NCBI GenBank assembly: GCA_028274465.1
Contig: CM051457.1
Location: 34,894,160 to 34,958,159, forward strand
Direction: 5' to 3'
Length of the DNA stretch: 64,000 nt
From: Plantago ovata
Lineage: Eukaryota; Streptophyta; Magnoliopsida; Lamiales; Plantaginaceae
Shown: piece after piece, positions 10,777 to 22,383 of the stretch
Position numbering within the stretch: position 1 is the first letter of the stretch
Layout of the letters: each line of letters starts with the position of its first letter
Notes under the pieces: generated by a model
The model's input: the letters and a program-made list of their open reading frames with translations, nothing else
Database searches by the model: none
Told to the model about the DNA's origin: nothing
Translations under genes and position numbers: made by a program

Positions 10777-13700
10777 TCAGCGGATGTAAGTTCTTCCCAG
10801 GCATGACGATCCAATTTCACTTTCCCTATGCTGCACATCATGAGATTTTGCTTCTGTTAGATTTATAATTATCGCAAACATTCTAAAACAGTACGTACAT
10901 GATTGAAAGTATAAAACTCTATTAATCAAATCCTTCGCAATTTAAGCGCAGTAAGGACAATCCAAGAATGCACTCATCAAACTCACCTGAGACTTGGGAG
11001 AAGGAAAAACATTCCAGAACCGAAGAGTTTCATCTCCTGCTCCAGTGACAATTGTCTGCAAAAGCAAATAAGATGATGAGTTAAAAACAGCAGCAAAATC
11101 ATGCAACAGAAAGAGAATCGACTAGAAAATGAACAGCAGAAATACGAGATTTATAAAGTACCTGTCCATCAGGTGAAATGGCCAGGTAAAGGACTCTGTA
11201 TGTATGTCCGGTCAGAGTTGCCAACTGCATTTGTACACGAAAGGAGTTCAGATAGTCAGAAGTTAATAACATGAGCAGGAAAATCAAAATGGATGAAATC
11301 ATTCTCTCATCTGGGCTTATAATGTACCTTTGTCATAGTGGGATATTTCCACACTATGATTTGGTTTTGTGAGTAGCCATGGGTGCTCACAAGTTCGTTC
11401 ACATTCTTGGACCATACAAGATTGCAAACCTGCCATAATTACGTTTGAAGTTAGTAAACAAACCTTTCAGGCTCGAAAGGAAAAACATTATCACGAGTGA
11501 ATGTTTATCAAATATGTTACCTGACTTCCAGTGTCCATACAGCTCAGATGAGTATTGGTGGTGGTATTCCAAAAACGAATACACCGATCAGCTGTGCCAC
11601 CACCAGAAGCAAGAAGCCCATGTAGGTGAGGCGACCATGCAATAGCTTTAACAGCCGCAGTGTGTTCACAGTATTTTAAAACAGGCTGCGTTGAATGGTT
11701 GTTCCATACAAGAAGCTACACAAGAAAATAGGCATTTTTAATCAAATAACATTTTAGAAAGATCAGTGGACAAAACTTCTTAATTAATGGCGAAAGGTAT
11801 TTACCCGATTGTCGTTCCCACCAGAAGCTAATTCGCGGCTATCATATGACCACTTCAGTCCACAAACCTACACCAAATGCGATAATTTTATGCTAAATAC
11901 ACAGAAATGCGATAATTTTACGCTAAATTGCCGTAATTTATGCACCTAGTACACTTGACATATATACAAGTTTAGTTACCTCGGATTTGTGCCCGCTTAG
12001 TTTGCTGACATAGTCTACTGGAGATCTTATGTCGCGATTAAGAATACTCTTGTCGCGGCTTCCGGAAGATAGCACCGACGAACTCCAGGCAAGAGCTCCA
12101 ACTCTTAACCTATGACCCTCCATAGTTCTGATTTGCTTTAGACGCGATGCATCCCATAACTGTACATCGAAGTAAGAGCGTATTAATAGAGTTTTGGAAC
12201 AAAGTAGAGTACAAAACAACAGGCAGTTTACAACATCTTACCTATACAAGAATATAACGAGAGCATGAAATCAGTAATAATAGCATACCTGCAGTTTTCC
12301 ATTGGCGGTTCCGACAGCAAGTTGATTACCTCGGTGTGCCCAGCCAACAGAGCAGACACTGTCGTCAAGACCCATATCACAGAGCTTCACGACCTGCGCA
12401 AACCATTTTTAGTAAACATAAAGTCACTCATTTTATCATTTTGCGAACTCAAGACAACACAAATTTAAGAAAGGCTTGTGCAAACAATTCTCACCTTGCT
12501 GCTAGCCGCATGCCAGAGGTATACACAGTTTCCCAGCCCCACAGCAAGGACATTACTCGGCGACCAATCCACTAGGTTAAGATAGAAATCATCCTGCAAA
12601 GCAGGAGCATCCAATACCTACACAACAACAAACAAAAGAAAGATCAATAAGACGTAAAACAATGTTCGAGCAAGCAACTTCACAGAAACAACCATAAAAC
12701 AGAATTTCCTCGATTACGTAAATAAAATCAGTATAGAATTATCTAAAACCATCAATAATGTAACGTGATTTCACAAAACAAGCATGAAACAAACCATCTC
12801 ACAATCCATAATCCTAGAATAAAGGAAACACCTCAAATCAACAGATTCACCAAATCAATAAAGAGCCAATGCTAAATCCACCCAATACTAAAACTCAGTC
12901 ATATCACACACAAAACCAACCATAAAACAGAATCTCCTGGTTTACCTAAAATACACACTCCACATTGCACAAACACAACGCGATTACACAAAACCAACGA
13001 TAACCCTAAAGTAATTCCGACAGCAACGCGATTACACAAAACCAACAATAACCCTAAAGTAGTTCCGACAGCAATGCAATTACACAAAACCAACGATAAC
13101 CCTAAAGTAATTCCGACAGCAACGTGATTACACAAAACCAACAATAACCCTAAGGTAATTCCGATAGCAACGCGATTACACAAAACCAACGATAACCCTA
13201 AAGTAATTCTAACAGCAACGCGATTACACAAAACCAACGATAACCCTAAAGTAATTCTAACAGCAACGCGATTACACAAAACCAACGATAACCCTAAAGT
13301 AATTCCGACAGCAACGCGATTACACAAAACCAACGATAACACAGAATATCCTCGATAGCCTAACTAACCATCAGCATAAAATGATCCAATACCAGCAACC
13401 AAGTGAAGTGATTTCATAAAACAAGCATGAAACACAAGCACAAAGTTCATATCCTAGATATACATTCCACAATCCTAGCATAAAGAAACACCTTAAACCA
13501 ACAGATTCACCAAATAAAAAATGTAAAAAGTTAATTCACCCAATAGTCCAATTCAAACAAATCATCCCATCCCCAGATAAAAATCAGCTAAAATACACAC
13601 AATTGACAAAATCTAAACATTAACCAGATCAATGTAAATCCCAATGTCTGTGATCTGCTTTTCATAAGACTTACTACATTGCACCATTCCATTACAAACA

Positions 13701-14375
13701 AAGCAAATCAGATCATAATCCCCTAGATATACATTCCACAATCCTAGCATAAAGATTAAAGAAACACCTTAAACCAATAGTCCAATTCAAACAACTCATC
13801 CCATCCCAGTTGACAAAATCTTAACTTTAATCAGATCAATGTAAGCAAACAAAGCAAATCAGATCATAAAAATCAAGAAACCAAGAAAATAGAAAACTGA
13901 TTTATTATACCTTATAGGGAGACCTGGGCACTTTCCTCGGAGTTTTCACCGGACTCTGAGTCTCCCCAGAAAGGCGATCATCATCCACATACCCAAACGG
14001 AGTGAGCGACGGCATAGGCATCTTCGTCTCGGACTTAAACCTGAAAATATTCCCATTCGGCGGCGAATAAATCCCATCTGCGAATCTCCCACCGGAGCCG
14101 CCGTATTTCTCCGGTGTCAGTGGCTCAAACCCACCAACAGACTCCGACCCGAAAAGGGCATGCCTCAAAATGGCCTTGTACGGCGAATTGCTGTTATCTT
14201 CAGCTGAACGGGTTTTCTTGGTTGGGGTTGGGAGGTTGAAGAGGTCGAAATCGGATGAGGACCTGCTCGGGATGAAGCGGTCGCCGTAGATTGGGCGTGA
14301 CGTGGATGGGCGCCGGTGGGAGGTGAATCGGAAGGGGGCTGAAGGAGGAGAAGGAGGAGTAGTTTCTGGGTCCAT
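10777..14375 (-). CDS. CCS52A: CCS52A/FZR (Cdh1-type) WD40 activator of APC/C, 10 exons, 472 aa
   Basis: Exons (minus strand, transcription order): 14375-13911, 12617-12495, 12393-12289, 12159-11980, 11867-11805, 11715-11521, 11429-11328, 11224-11162, 11055-10987, 10830-10777. All junctions are GT-AG, and every exon is a whole number of codons. Family role: the protein recruits substrates such as mitotic cyclins to the anaphase-promoting complex and drives exit to endoreduplication. Seen in sequence: a Ser/Pro-rich N-terminus with the C-box DRFIPSR (about residues 32-38), [14 protein letters not shown] ahead of the propeller, seven WD40 blades (for example [49 protein letters not shown]), and a C-terminal Ile-Arg tail (GRTYIR) that docks on [17 protein letters not shown] and SRDKSIL fit the A type rather than CCS52B. 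Serines followed by Pro in the N-terminus are likely CDK sites. Intron 1 (1,293 bp) carries a minisatellite. A truncated duplicate of exon 1 lies at 25289-25628. Confidence 0.96.
12977..13340. repeat. 48-bp minisatellite, about 7.6 copies, in FZR intron 1
   Basis: Head-to-tail units start at 12977, 13025, 13073, 13121, 13169, 13217, 13265 and 13313 (last one partial). The unit opens aacgcgattacacaaaacca and continues acgataaccctaaagtaatt. Copies differ by few substitutions. The period is divisible by 3, so an artificial minus-strand ORF with a 16-residue repeat runs through it. It lies wholly inside intron 1 of the FZR gene. Confidence 0.95.
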
Positions 14376-15799
14376 GGCGGAGATTTTGATCGGAGAATGG
14401 GTTGATTTTCCCGGGAAATCTAATAATGGGAAAACAATTATTATTCCGGGAAAATTGTATAAAAGTAATAAAATAAAAATACTTTATATTAATTTTATAT
14501 ATGATATGTGATGATGAGTATGTGAGAGAGGGATCTGAGTGCAAAAGTAAAACAGTGGGAGTGAGGTTATATAGATGGAAAAGGTGGAAAAGGTGGGAAA
14601 AAATGGTTAATGAAATTGTCACATTTTTGTGGAATGGAAATCCAAGGTAATTAAATTAAATCTTCATGAATTGGTCAAATAATAGAGATTAGTAATTTAG
14701 TACCCATTTTTTGTTGATGAGGTATTGAGATAATCAATATTTTTTGCAATAGAGATTTCCTTTGTTTTGGATGGAAAATTGGAATTAGTGTTGGGAGAAA
14801 GGGGATAATATTTTATGTTAGTGGTATTTATTTGTTTCTGTGCGAATGGAATGCGAAAGGATTTTAGAGTCGCAATAGGGGTGTGTCGTGGTTAATTGCG
14901 ATAGGATAGAGATATTGCGTGAAATAGACTTGAGTTGTTGAAAAAGAAAACGATATAATTATGTAGGTGTAGTAACTTAAAGGTGTAGGTGTAACGCGGG
15001 AAAATTTATACACAAATTATATACCCAATCTAAAGGGTTTTGAAAAAAAAAATGTTTGTCCATGCATACGTTGTTTAAATAAGTTCAATAAACGAAAGAA
15101 ATATATACTTTTGTCGTACCTCTTAAATGTCATATAAATGAAATCAGATTTTACGACACAAAATTTTGTGACCGTTTTATACTTAACTTAAAAATAGATT
15201 GTACTATACTTTAACAAAATCGTAGATGTTATTAATTAAAATGCTTATGTCGTTAACATAATGTATTTTTTATTTAAAAAAATCTACGTTCTTAAATACA
15301 GTATACCCTTATGTTTTTGATAATTACATCTATGACGTTTGTCTATCTATTTTTATCTTATAAAATGACAGTGTTCCGGGAATTTACGTTGAAAAAAAAT
15401 ATAGTTAAACTGTTTTTTTTTTTCTTTTTCTAAATAATATAGGAAATTCTACATACTTTCCTAGAGTGACCAATAACGGTGAGTGAAAATATATTTGATA
15501 CTAGTAATTTACCAGATTATGAAAATTGCATCAATTAGTGAGATTTGAACTTCTTTGAACAAATTAGTTAAATTTAGTCTGCAAATTGCGATAAATGAAA
15601 GTAACTTAACTTTCTTACCCTGACCAAAGTCAAGATATATAAATTTATATTATAGAAAACCAAATTATGAAAATTGCATCACCAAGCGAGATTATGAAAA
15701 TTGCATCAACTTATTTTGACAATTATTTTTTCAAGTAGGTTGAGTTGAATTTAAATTAGAACGAATTAACGTGAACTAAGATATGATCATTAGTGACAT
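14033..15799. repeat. Segmental duplication, copy 1 (FZR exon 1 part, leader and upstream region)
   Basis: About 1.77 kb from within FZR exon 1 (shared phrase acttaaacctg) through the promoter to the 9 bases tagtgacat matches 25289-27060 closely, with only small indels. Copy 1 is interrupted precisely at 15800 by a Mutator-like terminus, whereas copy 2 continues (tagtgacat then tagtctgactcc). The MULE therefore probably entered copy 1 after the duplication, or at its edge. The region upstream of the FZR leader has no other gene. Confidence 0.9.
14568..14575 (-). promoter_or_regulatory. Candidate TATA box of FZR
   Basis: On the minus strand the sequence reads ctatataa about 195 bp upstream of the FZR start codon, after a CT-rich leader. 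The same motif is kept in the duplicated promoter at about 25819-25826. Positional inference only; no transcript data. Confidence 0.4.
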
Positions 15800-16711
15800 G
15801 GGACTTTCTATTCTCAGGTCGTCTTCGTACCGACCTGAGAACAGGTCTCCGTTGGATATCTGCCACGTGGCGGTTGATTTAATCTGGACTTTTGTTTTTG
15901 GTTCAAAACTATTTTTCGGTACAATCTATTTAAAATCATTTATTTAATAATAAAAAATTTCACCTAAAATACAACTTGACTATAATGCCCCTTTTTATAT
16001 ATATTTATTTATTCTGAAAAATATTTTGATTGTAAATTAAAATTATATATTATTACATTTCTTAGAATTCATATTAATTAATTAACATTTTTATACATTA
16101 TACAAGAAAAATCTTTTTTTTTAATTAATCATCACTCAATTGAATTAAACATCATCCAGATTAATCAATACCAGAAGAACCCTATTCATCGGTGTCCATC
16201 TTCATATCTTCATCGACGTCCATCTTCATCGGCGGCGTCCATCTTCATCTTCATCGGCGTCCACTGCGTTTTCTCTCATCGTCTGCATCTGCAAGAAGTG
16301 AACCAAGAAGGGGCTCTGTTTCCTGGAGTAGATTAAGCAAGGCGACTGATACACCACCACCACCACCGCGTCTCCTCACTGACCACCGGTTGCCCCTGAC
16401 GCAGTGATTCGCTTGTGCGGTAAGAAGAATCCTTCTCTAATTTTGATGTATATATAGCTTGATTAAACTTTGATTGAGTATTAGAATTAGCTAGGGTTAT
16501 TTTGTTTCTGTACCTGCTCCGACAACTGAAGCATTAGCATAGCTACTGATTGAGATGATAAATAATCAATACTCCAGTTTGATGTACCTGCTCTGTTTCA
16601 ATGGATTGCTTTATGTACTTTTTGTTTCTTTTTTCTTTTTAATCAAAATCACTCTCCAAAAAGTTCCAGTTCGATCTTCTTCACTCCAGCGCAGATACCA
16701 CTCTCGAAAAC

Positions 16712-16972
16712 ATAGATGGGCATGATGGAGATAATGCTAAGCAGAGCCCTGCTGACATGACTGCATTTGTTTAGAACCTTCAACAGCAAATGCAAACCAG
16801 GTTCCAGACGATGTTGGAGTCCATCATTAGTAAAATTGATGAGATGGGCAACCGCATCGATGAGTTGGAGCAGAGCATCAACGACCTTAGAATTGAGATG
16901 GGCCAAGAAGGTTCACCGTCTCCTTCAGCTCCTTTAAAGGCAAGAGAGGAATCCACCAAGTCTGATGAATGA
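16712..16972 (+). pseudogene. HSBP: Heat-shock-factor-binding-protein (HSBP) pseudogene inside the MULE
   Basis: Read in one frame for 87 codons this is a full-length plant HSBP: DGHDGDNAKQSPADMTAFV, then the coiled-coil core MQTRFQTMLESIISKIDEMG and RIDELEQSINDLRIEMG, then a Ser/Pro/Lys-rich tail ending ESTKSDE. HSBP is a small hydrophobic heptad-repeat protein that binds HSF trimers and damps the heat-shock response. Two lesions break it: the start codon is ATA (16712-16714) and an expected Gln codon is TAG (16772-16774). A 60-codon ORF from 16790 remains open, which would encode only the coiled coil. It sits in the presumed 5' leader intron of the MULE transposase, on the same strand, with UTR-like flanks. 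Capture of a host gene (Pack-MULE behaviour) is the simplest explanation. Confidence 0.88.
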
Positions 16973-17681
16973 AACACTGATACAGAGCTTGTTTGCTGGA
17001 TGTTGCTTTCTTTTTATGATATTCAGGATTCGATTCCCCCCTCCACCCCATTTCTTGTTACTATTTTTGTGTCATTAAATCCCTGTCTGAATATCCTAGA
17101 TATATTGTTTGATGAATTCTAGAGCAATCTCTGTGAACACTACAGAGGTCGGTGATTGAAACTTAACCATGTTATTTGGAATGGAGTAGTTGCTATCTGT
17201 ATGTTAAGTGTGGTTTGGTTAATTCCAATTTGAGTTGCTAATGGTACAACACCTGGAACAAAAAAAATATTCCGCAAAGCACCTAGGCTGTATGGAAAGC
17301 TTGAGCATTGGTTTATACTATAGTTTATAGAACTTGTATTGTATGCTGAACTGAATTGTTAGTTTTGGCCAGCTTGTCCACTGAAATGTAATAGATGCAT
17401 AGATCTGTAGTACTTCATTTGTTTCTGTACTTCATTAATTTAGAGTAAGACACTGCTGCTTATGCTTATAAGGTAGATACTGTACATTAATCCAATTTAG
17501 TATATAATTTCAAAGTTGTGTTCAATTTGTTGGTACTTTTTGTTTTCTTATTTAGCTGGCACGTTCTGGTAATAAGAAATGATTTGTCGTTTATGAGCAT
17601 TGAAGATGAAGATAAGGGTAGTAAATAATGATGACTTGATCCTTGGTAATATAACTTGTTGTTCTGTCATTTGTAGGTAGT

Positions 17682-20220
17682 ATGGATGCTGATTTCGAAG
17701 GGGCTGATATTTGTAATGATGGGAGCAGTAGTTCGGATGAGGACCCAGACGATTTAGAAGATTTACCATCCGATTGCGGTTATAAACTCTATAAGCCTTA
17801 TGTTAATGGTAAAGTAACTGACACCTCATCGGAAACCATCGATGATGTGGGAAGGTATGTTTTTGTGCGGTGGAGGCATGCCCACAAATTCTACCTTCAG
17901 TATGGCCGTGAAAAAGGAGTTGACATTAGGAGAACCCACCGAAGAAAAGATCGATTCCGCAAGACTGTCAATGTGGAATGGGAATGTGTACATGCAGGAA
18001 ATCACAAGGTTGATGAAGTAAAACAACGGGTACGTAATTCTAGAGAAATCAAGAGATGTATGAAGCCAAATTTTGAGTGGCACGTGGACCGGATGGTGAT
18101 AAGTTGTACTATGTGTCTTATATAATCAATGAACACAACCATAGTCTTGCAACTGGCAAAACAACCCATCGTCTCAAATGTAACAGGTGATGTAATTGAA
18201 TATAGAGTATTGAATGTATATTGCATCTCATTCTTATGCAAGCTATTTTTTTTTTAATTTAATATTTCAGCTATATAACGGGGCCACAGAAGTTTGCATT
18301 GTCATCGTTGAATAAGGCGGGTATTCGAACCCGAGATAGTATAAAATTCTGGAAATGGATACTGGTGGTCCTGGAACTCTACCTTTTCGTCCCAAGTCTG
18401 TATATAATTATCTATATAAGAAGCAGGTTGAGGAAGTTGTTAGAAATGGCGATTCTAACACGGCATTGGCTCTTTTGGATGGGATGAAGATGATTGATCC
18501 GGATTTGACGATTGAGTATATGGTCAATCCCGATGACAATAGGCTTACTGCTATATTCTGGTCCGATGGATTTTCACGAGCATCATACAAATATTTTGGT
18601 GATGTTCTGGTGTTTGATAGTACGTATAAGACTAACAAGTATGGTTTCCCACTGGTAATTTCGTCAGGAGTTGATAATCACCTGAAAAACTGTATCTTTG
18701 GTGTTGCATTGATGTTGCGTGAGACAAATGAAGCGTACATATGGTTGTTGAGTACGTTTAAAGAAGTGATGGGTGGGATCGAAGATCCCGGTTTCAGTTC
18801 TTACAGATCAAGATGCAGCAATGCGCCATGCAATCTCAGTTGAGTTTCCTGAAGCAAAACATAGGTTGTGTAGTTGGCATTTGCAGAGAAAATGCATGCA
18901 GTATGTAAAGAATCAGAAGTTCACCCAATCTTTTGGAAACCTACTGAAGGAAAATATAAGTGTTGAGGAATTTGATCTGTGTTGGGCTGAACTGACGGAG
19001 CCATTTGCGGACAATAGCTGGGTGATTGAAACTTATAACAAAAGACACATGTGGAGCGAGGCTTATTTTCGGGGGCATTTCACGGGAAGGATGTCGACCA
19101 CAAATAGAGTAGGGTCGCTAAACTCGCAGTTTAAGGATAATTGCAAATCTGGAAACCACATCACTGCATTCCTAAAGCACTTTCATGTGGTACTTGGCAG
19201 AATCCGATCTGTGTTTTTGGTTTCTGAAGAACAATCAGAACATGACCCACCATACATCAGACCCGGTGCACCTCTGTTCCACCTTGAAAAGCATGCGTCA
19301 TCCATATGCACCAATAGTGTTTTCGACGAGCTACGCCTAGAAATTGTTAGAGAGCAAGGCTTGTGGTTGTTGAGTCCATTAAGGAAGACAACAAAGTCAA
19401 CGGAACTCTTACAAGGTACACACGCGATAACAAATTGTGGACAGTGGAGGTAGATTTGGATGAAAGAAAATTCATCTGTAGTTGTATGATTTTGGAGACC
19501 GATGGATTGCCATGCCGCCACTTATTTTCTGCATTTAAAGCCATGCACTTGACGGAGATCCCTAATGAATGCATATGGCCCAGGTGGACAAAAGCCATTG
19601 GAAAACAACTACTGGAGACGTATCCAATTACGTTTCCTGAAATGAACCCGCAAATTCAAAAAATCTCTAAACTTCAGAGAGAATCTGCATTCTCCAACTT
19701 CCAAGCATCTCAAACTGAATCTCCAGTAAACAAAGATTATAAACGATCTCGTGGGATGATGCATGATCCTGACAAAGAGGATGATGTGATACGACCCGAT
19801 AAATCGGAACCTATTTATAATTCCTCAAAATTTAATGTTCGTGATCCTATAAGTAATCGAAAGTCTAGCACTGGAGATCCAATAAAGGTTGGAAAAAGAG
19901 GTGCCCGTAAAGGTCAACCGAAAAATGTGGCACGTGCGGGTATGTAAAGTTTGTGTAGTTTGGTTTTTTTTTTTTTTTTGGTACATGTAGTTTGGTTACT
20001 TTAAACGAGTATGATGTTGTATATAATTGTTATATTGTGTGTCCTTATTAACCTTTGTTTTCTGTGTTTTGTCCTTGAACTAGTAACTATGGGCATAAAG
20101 GTGGATCATGCATTAGGAATGCGGAGAAAGAAGCCAATAAGAAGAAGAAAAAATCAAAAGGTCAGTTGGACGGAGATCCTAATGACATCAATGAGACCGA
20201 CATGGATGAGGACATGACTT
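17682..20220 (+). pseudogene. FAR1/FRS-type MULE transposase, frameshifted
   Basis: Domains in order: an acidic N-terminus; a FAR1-type DNA-binding domain (about 17842-18186, GRYVFVRWRHAHKFYLQYG then INEHNHSLATGKTTH); an 84-bp GT-AG intron (18187-18270); a MULE DDE transposase core (VLVFDSTYKTNKYGFPLV and VLTDQDAAM hold two catalytic Asp); a SWIM zinc finger (about 19471-19550, CSCMILETDGLPCRH, i.e. CxC...CxH); and the first half of a CCHC knuckle (CGTCGY near 19926). The second half (GHKGGSC near 20091) follows a further intron-like gap, and a lysine-rich acidic tail stops at 20218-20220. Single-base frameshifts break the frame near 18093, 18343, 18775 and 19355, and another apparently precedes the knuckle. 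The product would cut and move Mutator-like DNA; related proteins were domesticated as FHY3/FAR1 transcription factors. It belongs to the element starting at 15800. Confidence 0.9.
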
Positions 20221-21502
20221 AGAATGATTGTTGGCTGTGAAGTTAAGGTATATTGTAATGGTTTTTCTTATTTAATATAGTTGTTGCATTTAAATTTTTT
20301 GTTTCTTTTGATTTTTCATGAGGTCTTGTTGAACTAGAGGTAAATAATTTCAAAACGATGAACTAGTATCTGCATTTGTGCATTTGTTAAATTTCATGTT
20401 TGTGGAATGAAATTTGGCTTACATTTTTATTTTGGTTATGTTTGTTATTTTGCATTTCTGGATTTGTTATTGAATATAGTTGTTGCATTCAAATTTTATG
20501 CTAGTGGGGCTGCTGGATTTGTGAATAAGAAGAAGAAAGATGAAGTTGTTCTGTCTGATGAGGAGAAATCTGAGACAAAGAAGAAGAAAAAGCAGAGGGA
20601 TGCTAGATTTGGTTATTTTTATCTATCTTTATGTTTTCGCAAGGTTTTGTGTACATTAGGAGCTGGATATTTTCTTTTGTATGGATCTGTAGCAATACAA
20701 GCTTGAGTTTTTCATTGATGTTTTGACTTTATAGTTTATATCACTGTAGCAACTTTTAAATGATGTGCTTACTAGAATTGAGATGACACCAAGTCCTTGT
20801 TTCTGTTTACTTAGATGTTGATAGTTGTAAGCACAAGTGTTTGCATTTCTGCAGATTTTTCTTGAGAGCTGGTATGTGATGTTCAAGCCTGAGTTCAGCA
20901 CCAGATGTTTGATGGGTTAAATGGATGAATGGGAAACATTAGTAGCAAAAATATACCAGGATTCCATGTGGATCCAAAGCTGATTGGCTTCATTATCATG
21001 TAAACCAACAACTTTTTCCTGAAAAACCACAAAAAATCACTACAGCAGTCAATTTCAATGCAATTTTCATTATTTCTTATGTTGAAATGATTATTCATTT
21101 ACCTGCTTTAAATGATAATATCAACAAAACCTATAGTCATTGGTCTTCTTGCTTTTAGGATGGTAAATTTTAGTAAACTTAGTGGCAGAAGGACAATGCA
21201 ATCTAGAAACTGTTGAATTAGATTCATGAGCATCCACACTTGAATTGTGCTAAACACCAAAACAAAGAGACAGTAAACATCTAGTCTAGACTGTGACTTG
21301 AGTCAAATTTCAACTGAAAGGAAATTAATTTATCGTCGAATCTCATCTTTAAAAAGCTACAGCAGAAACATAATATCTATCATGAAGAAAAAAAAAAGTG
21401 TACTGCATAGTTTAACATCAACAAACTTCAGTGCATGATAAAAATAAACAGGTTTTTGTCACACCAGTTCAGTTTTCCACAAGTAAAGTAACAATCACTA
21501 TG
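20221..21502. other. MULE 3' interior, no supported gene
   Basis: It contains a lysine-rich stretch (about 20510-20620, encoding runs of KKKKDE and KKKKKQRDAR) that may be a degraded extra C-terminal exon of the transposase or captured sequence. A duplicated phrase, atatagttgttgcatt, occurs at about 20276 and 20475. No domain was recognised. Confidence 0.4.
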
Positions 21503-21574
21503 GGGGTGTTGCGAGAATCGAACTCGCGCCTATCGCTTCGAAAAGCGATTATCATACCACTAGACTAAACACCC
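21503..21574 (-). tRNA. tRNA or tRNA pseudogene, anticodon uncertain
   Basis: On the minus strand a 71-72 nt cloverleaf forms: acceptor GGGTGTT paired with AACACCC, a D arm with A-box sequence TAGTCTAGTGGTATGAT, and a T arm GCGAG-TTCGATT-CTCGC with the B box. The anticodon arm is odd: a perfect ATCGC/GCGAT stem encloses an 8-nt loop, TTTTCGAA, instead of 7 nt. The anticodon could therefore be read as TTC, TCG or another triplet, and the variable loop is then only 4 nt. The scaffold resembles plant tRNA-Pro in its D and T arms. No T-run follows at once; the nearest is about 60 bp downstream. It lies near the right end of the MULE region. Confidence 0.7.
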
Positions 21575-22383
21575 AGCAAGGAGATAACAAAAGATAAAGC
21601 ATATTATAGATATATTTGATTATTCGTGAATAAAAAGACTGTATCTATTCCTCGCGAATGTTCTTCATGTTTGTTTTCGTTGACATATACACACACACAC
21701 ATACACATATGTTCCCACTATACATGGACTGTTAGCAATCATTAAGTGAGTGAGACCTTGAGTTTTAGATCTGAAGTTTTAAAACAAGCCACTGGTTGAT
21801 GGCCATTCAGGTGTGGGGTTTTAATAATGATGCAATTGAGACTAGCGTGTGGTCTGCATTATTATATCCTTCGAGAAAATAATAGTTCTCACTTGAGTCA
21901 TAGAATATTCTTCTGGATAGATTCAATGATAGAACATTTTACATCTCACGTTTATTGCGATCGTTAGTCATTGATCAATGCAAATAGTGTACTCCCTATT
22001 CTTAATCATCCTTCACGGGTATCAAACTTGTTTAAAGAAAATTGAATAACTAGGTTTAAGACTATATTATGGGCCAAGGCTATGAAATGGGCCTTCTGCA
22101 TTTGGACTTAACCAAAAAAGGCTGAAACAAAGGAGCCTCTCAATCAGTTTCCAGAAGTTCATTGGCAAACCGTACTATTTTCTAATTCATTTTTTAACGC
22201 TCAAATTAACCAAAATAATAAATAAAAGTAATAAAAATAATTTTTCAGAATATTAATTAAAAAATAAGTTAATTAAATAATTTAAGAAAATAAAGATTAT
22301 TACATTAGAAATTTAACTATCGTAATTCAAACGAAGAGAGAATAGAAAATTGAAAGCCCATTATCATTAAATAAGGGATCCAA

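Larger units (their letters stand above)
15800..22359 (+). mobile_element. Degenerate FAR1-type Mutator-like element (left end clear, right end tentative)
   Basis: The left terminus gggactttctattctcaggt matches the TIR of the small MULE at 838-1507 and is followed by the same sub-terminal sequence (cacgtggcggttgatttaat, actataatgccc). Inside are a transcribed-looking leader (about 16190-16417, ending in a plausible donor), an intron with an HSBP pseudogene, a MULE transposase pseudogene on the plus strand, and a tRNA-like gene. The right end is uncertain: gagaatagaaaattgaaagccc at about 22338-22359 is the best candidate for a decayed right TIR, but the expected 9-bp repeat of tagtgacat is not visible after it. 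Confidence 0.6.

Noticed and set aside
12977..13340. Regularly spaced repeats that might suggest a CRISPR array
   Set aside because: Units are directly contiguous with no unique spacers, in a plant intron; it is a minisatellite.
12899..13342. 147-codon minus-strand ORF with a perfect 16-residue repeat
   Set aside because: It is created by the 48-bp intronic minisatellite (period divisible by three) and lies inside intron 1 of CCS52A; no start context or domain.
20656..21098. Possible minus-strand exons downstream of the MULE transposase
   Set aside because: Short open stretches (for example reading KLLVYMIMKPISFGSTW) without recognisable family or consistent splice sites.
15800..22359. Exact right end of the MULE
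   Set aside because: gagaatagaaaattgaaagccc at 22338-22359 is only a partial match and the 9-bp tagtgacat repeat is absent after it, so the end is given as tentative only.
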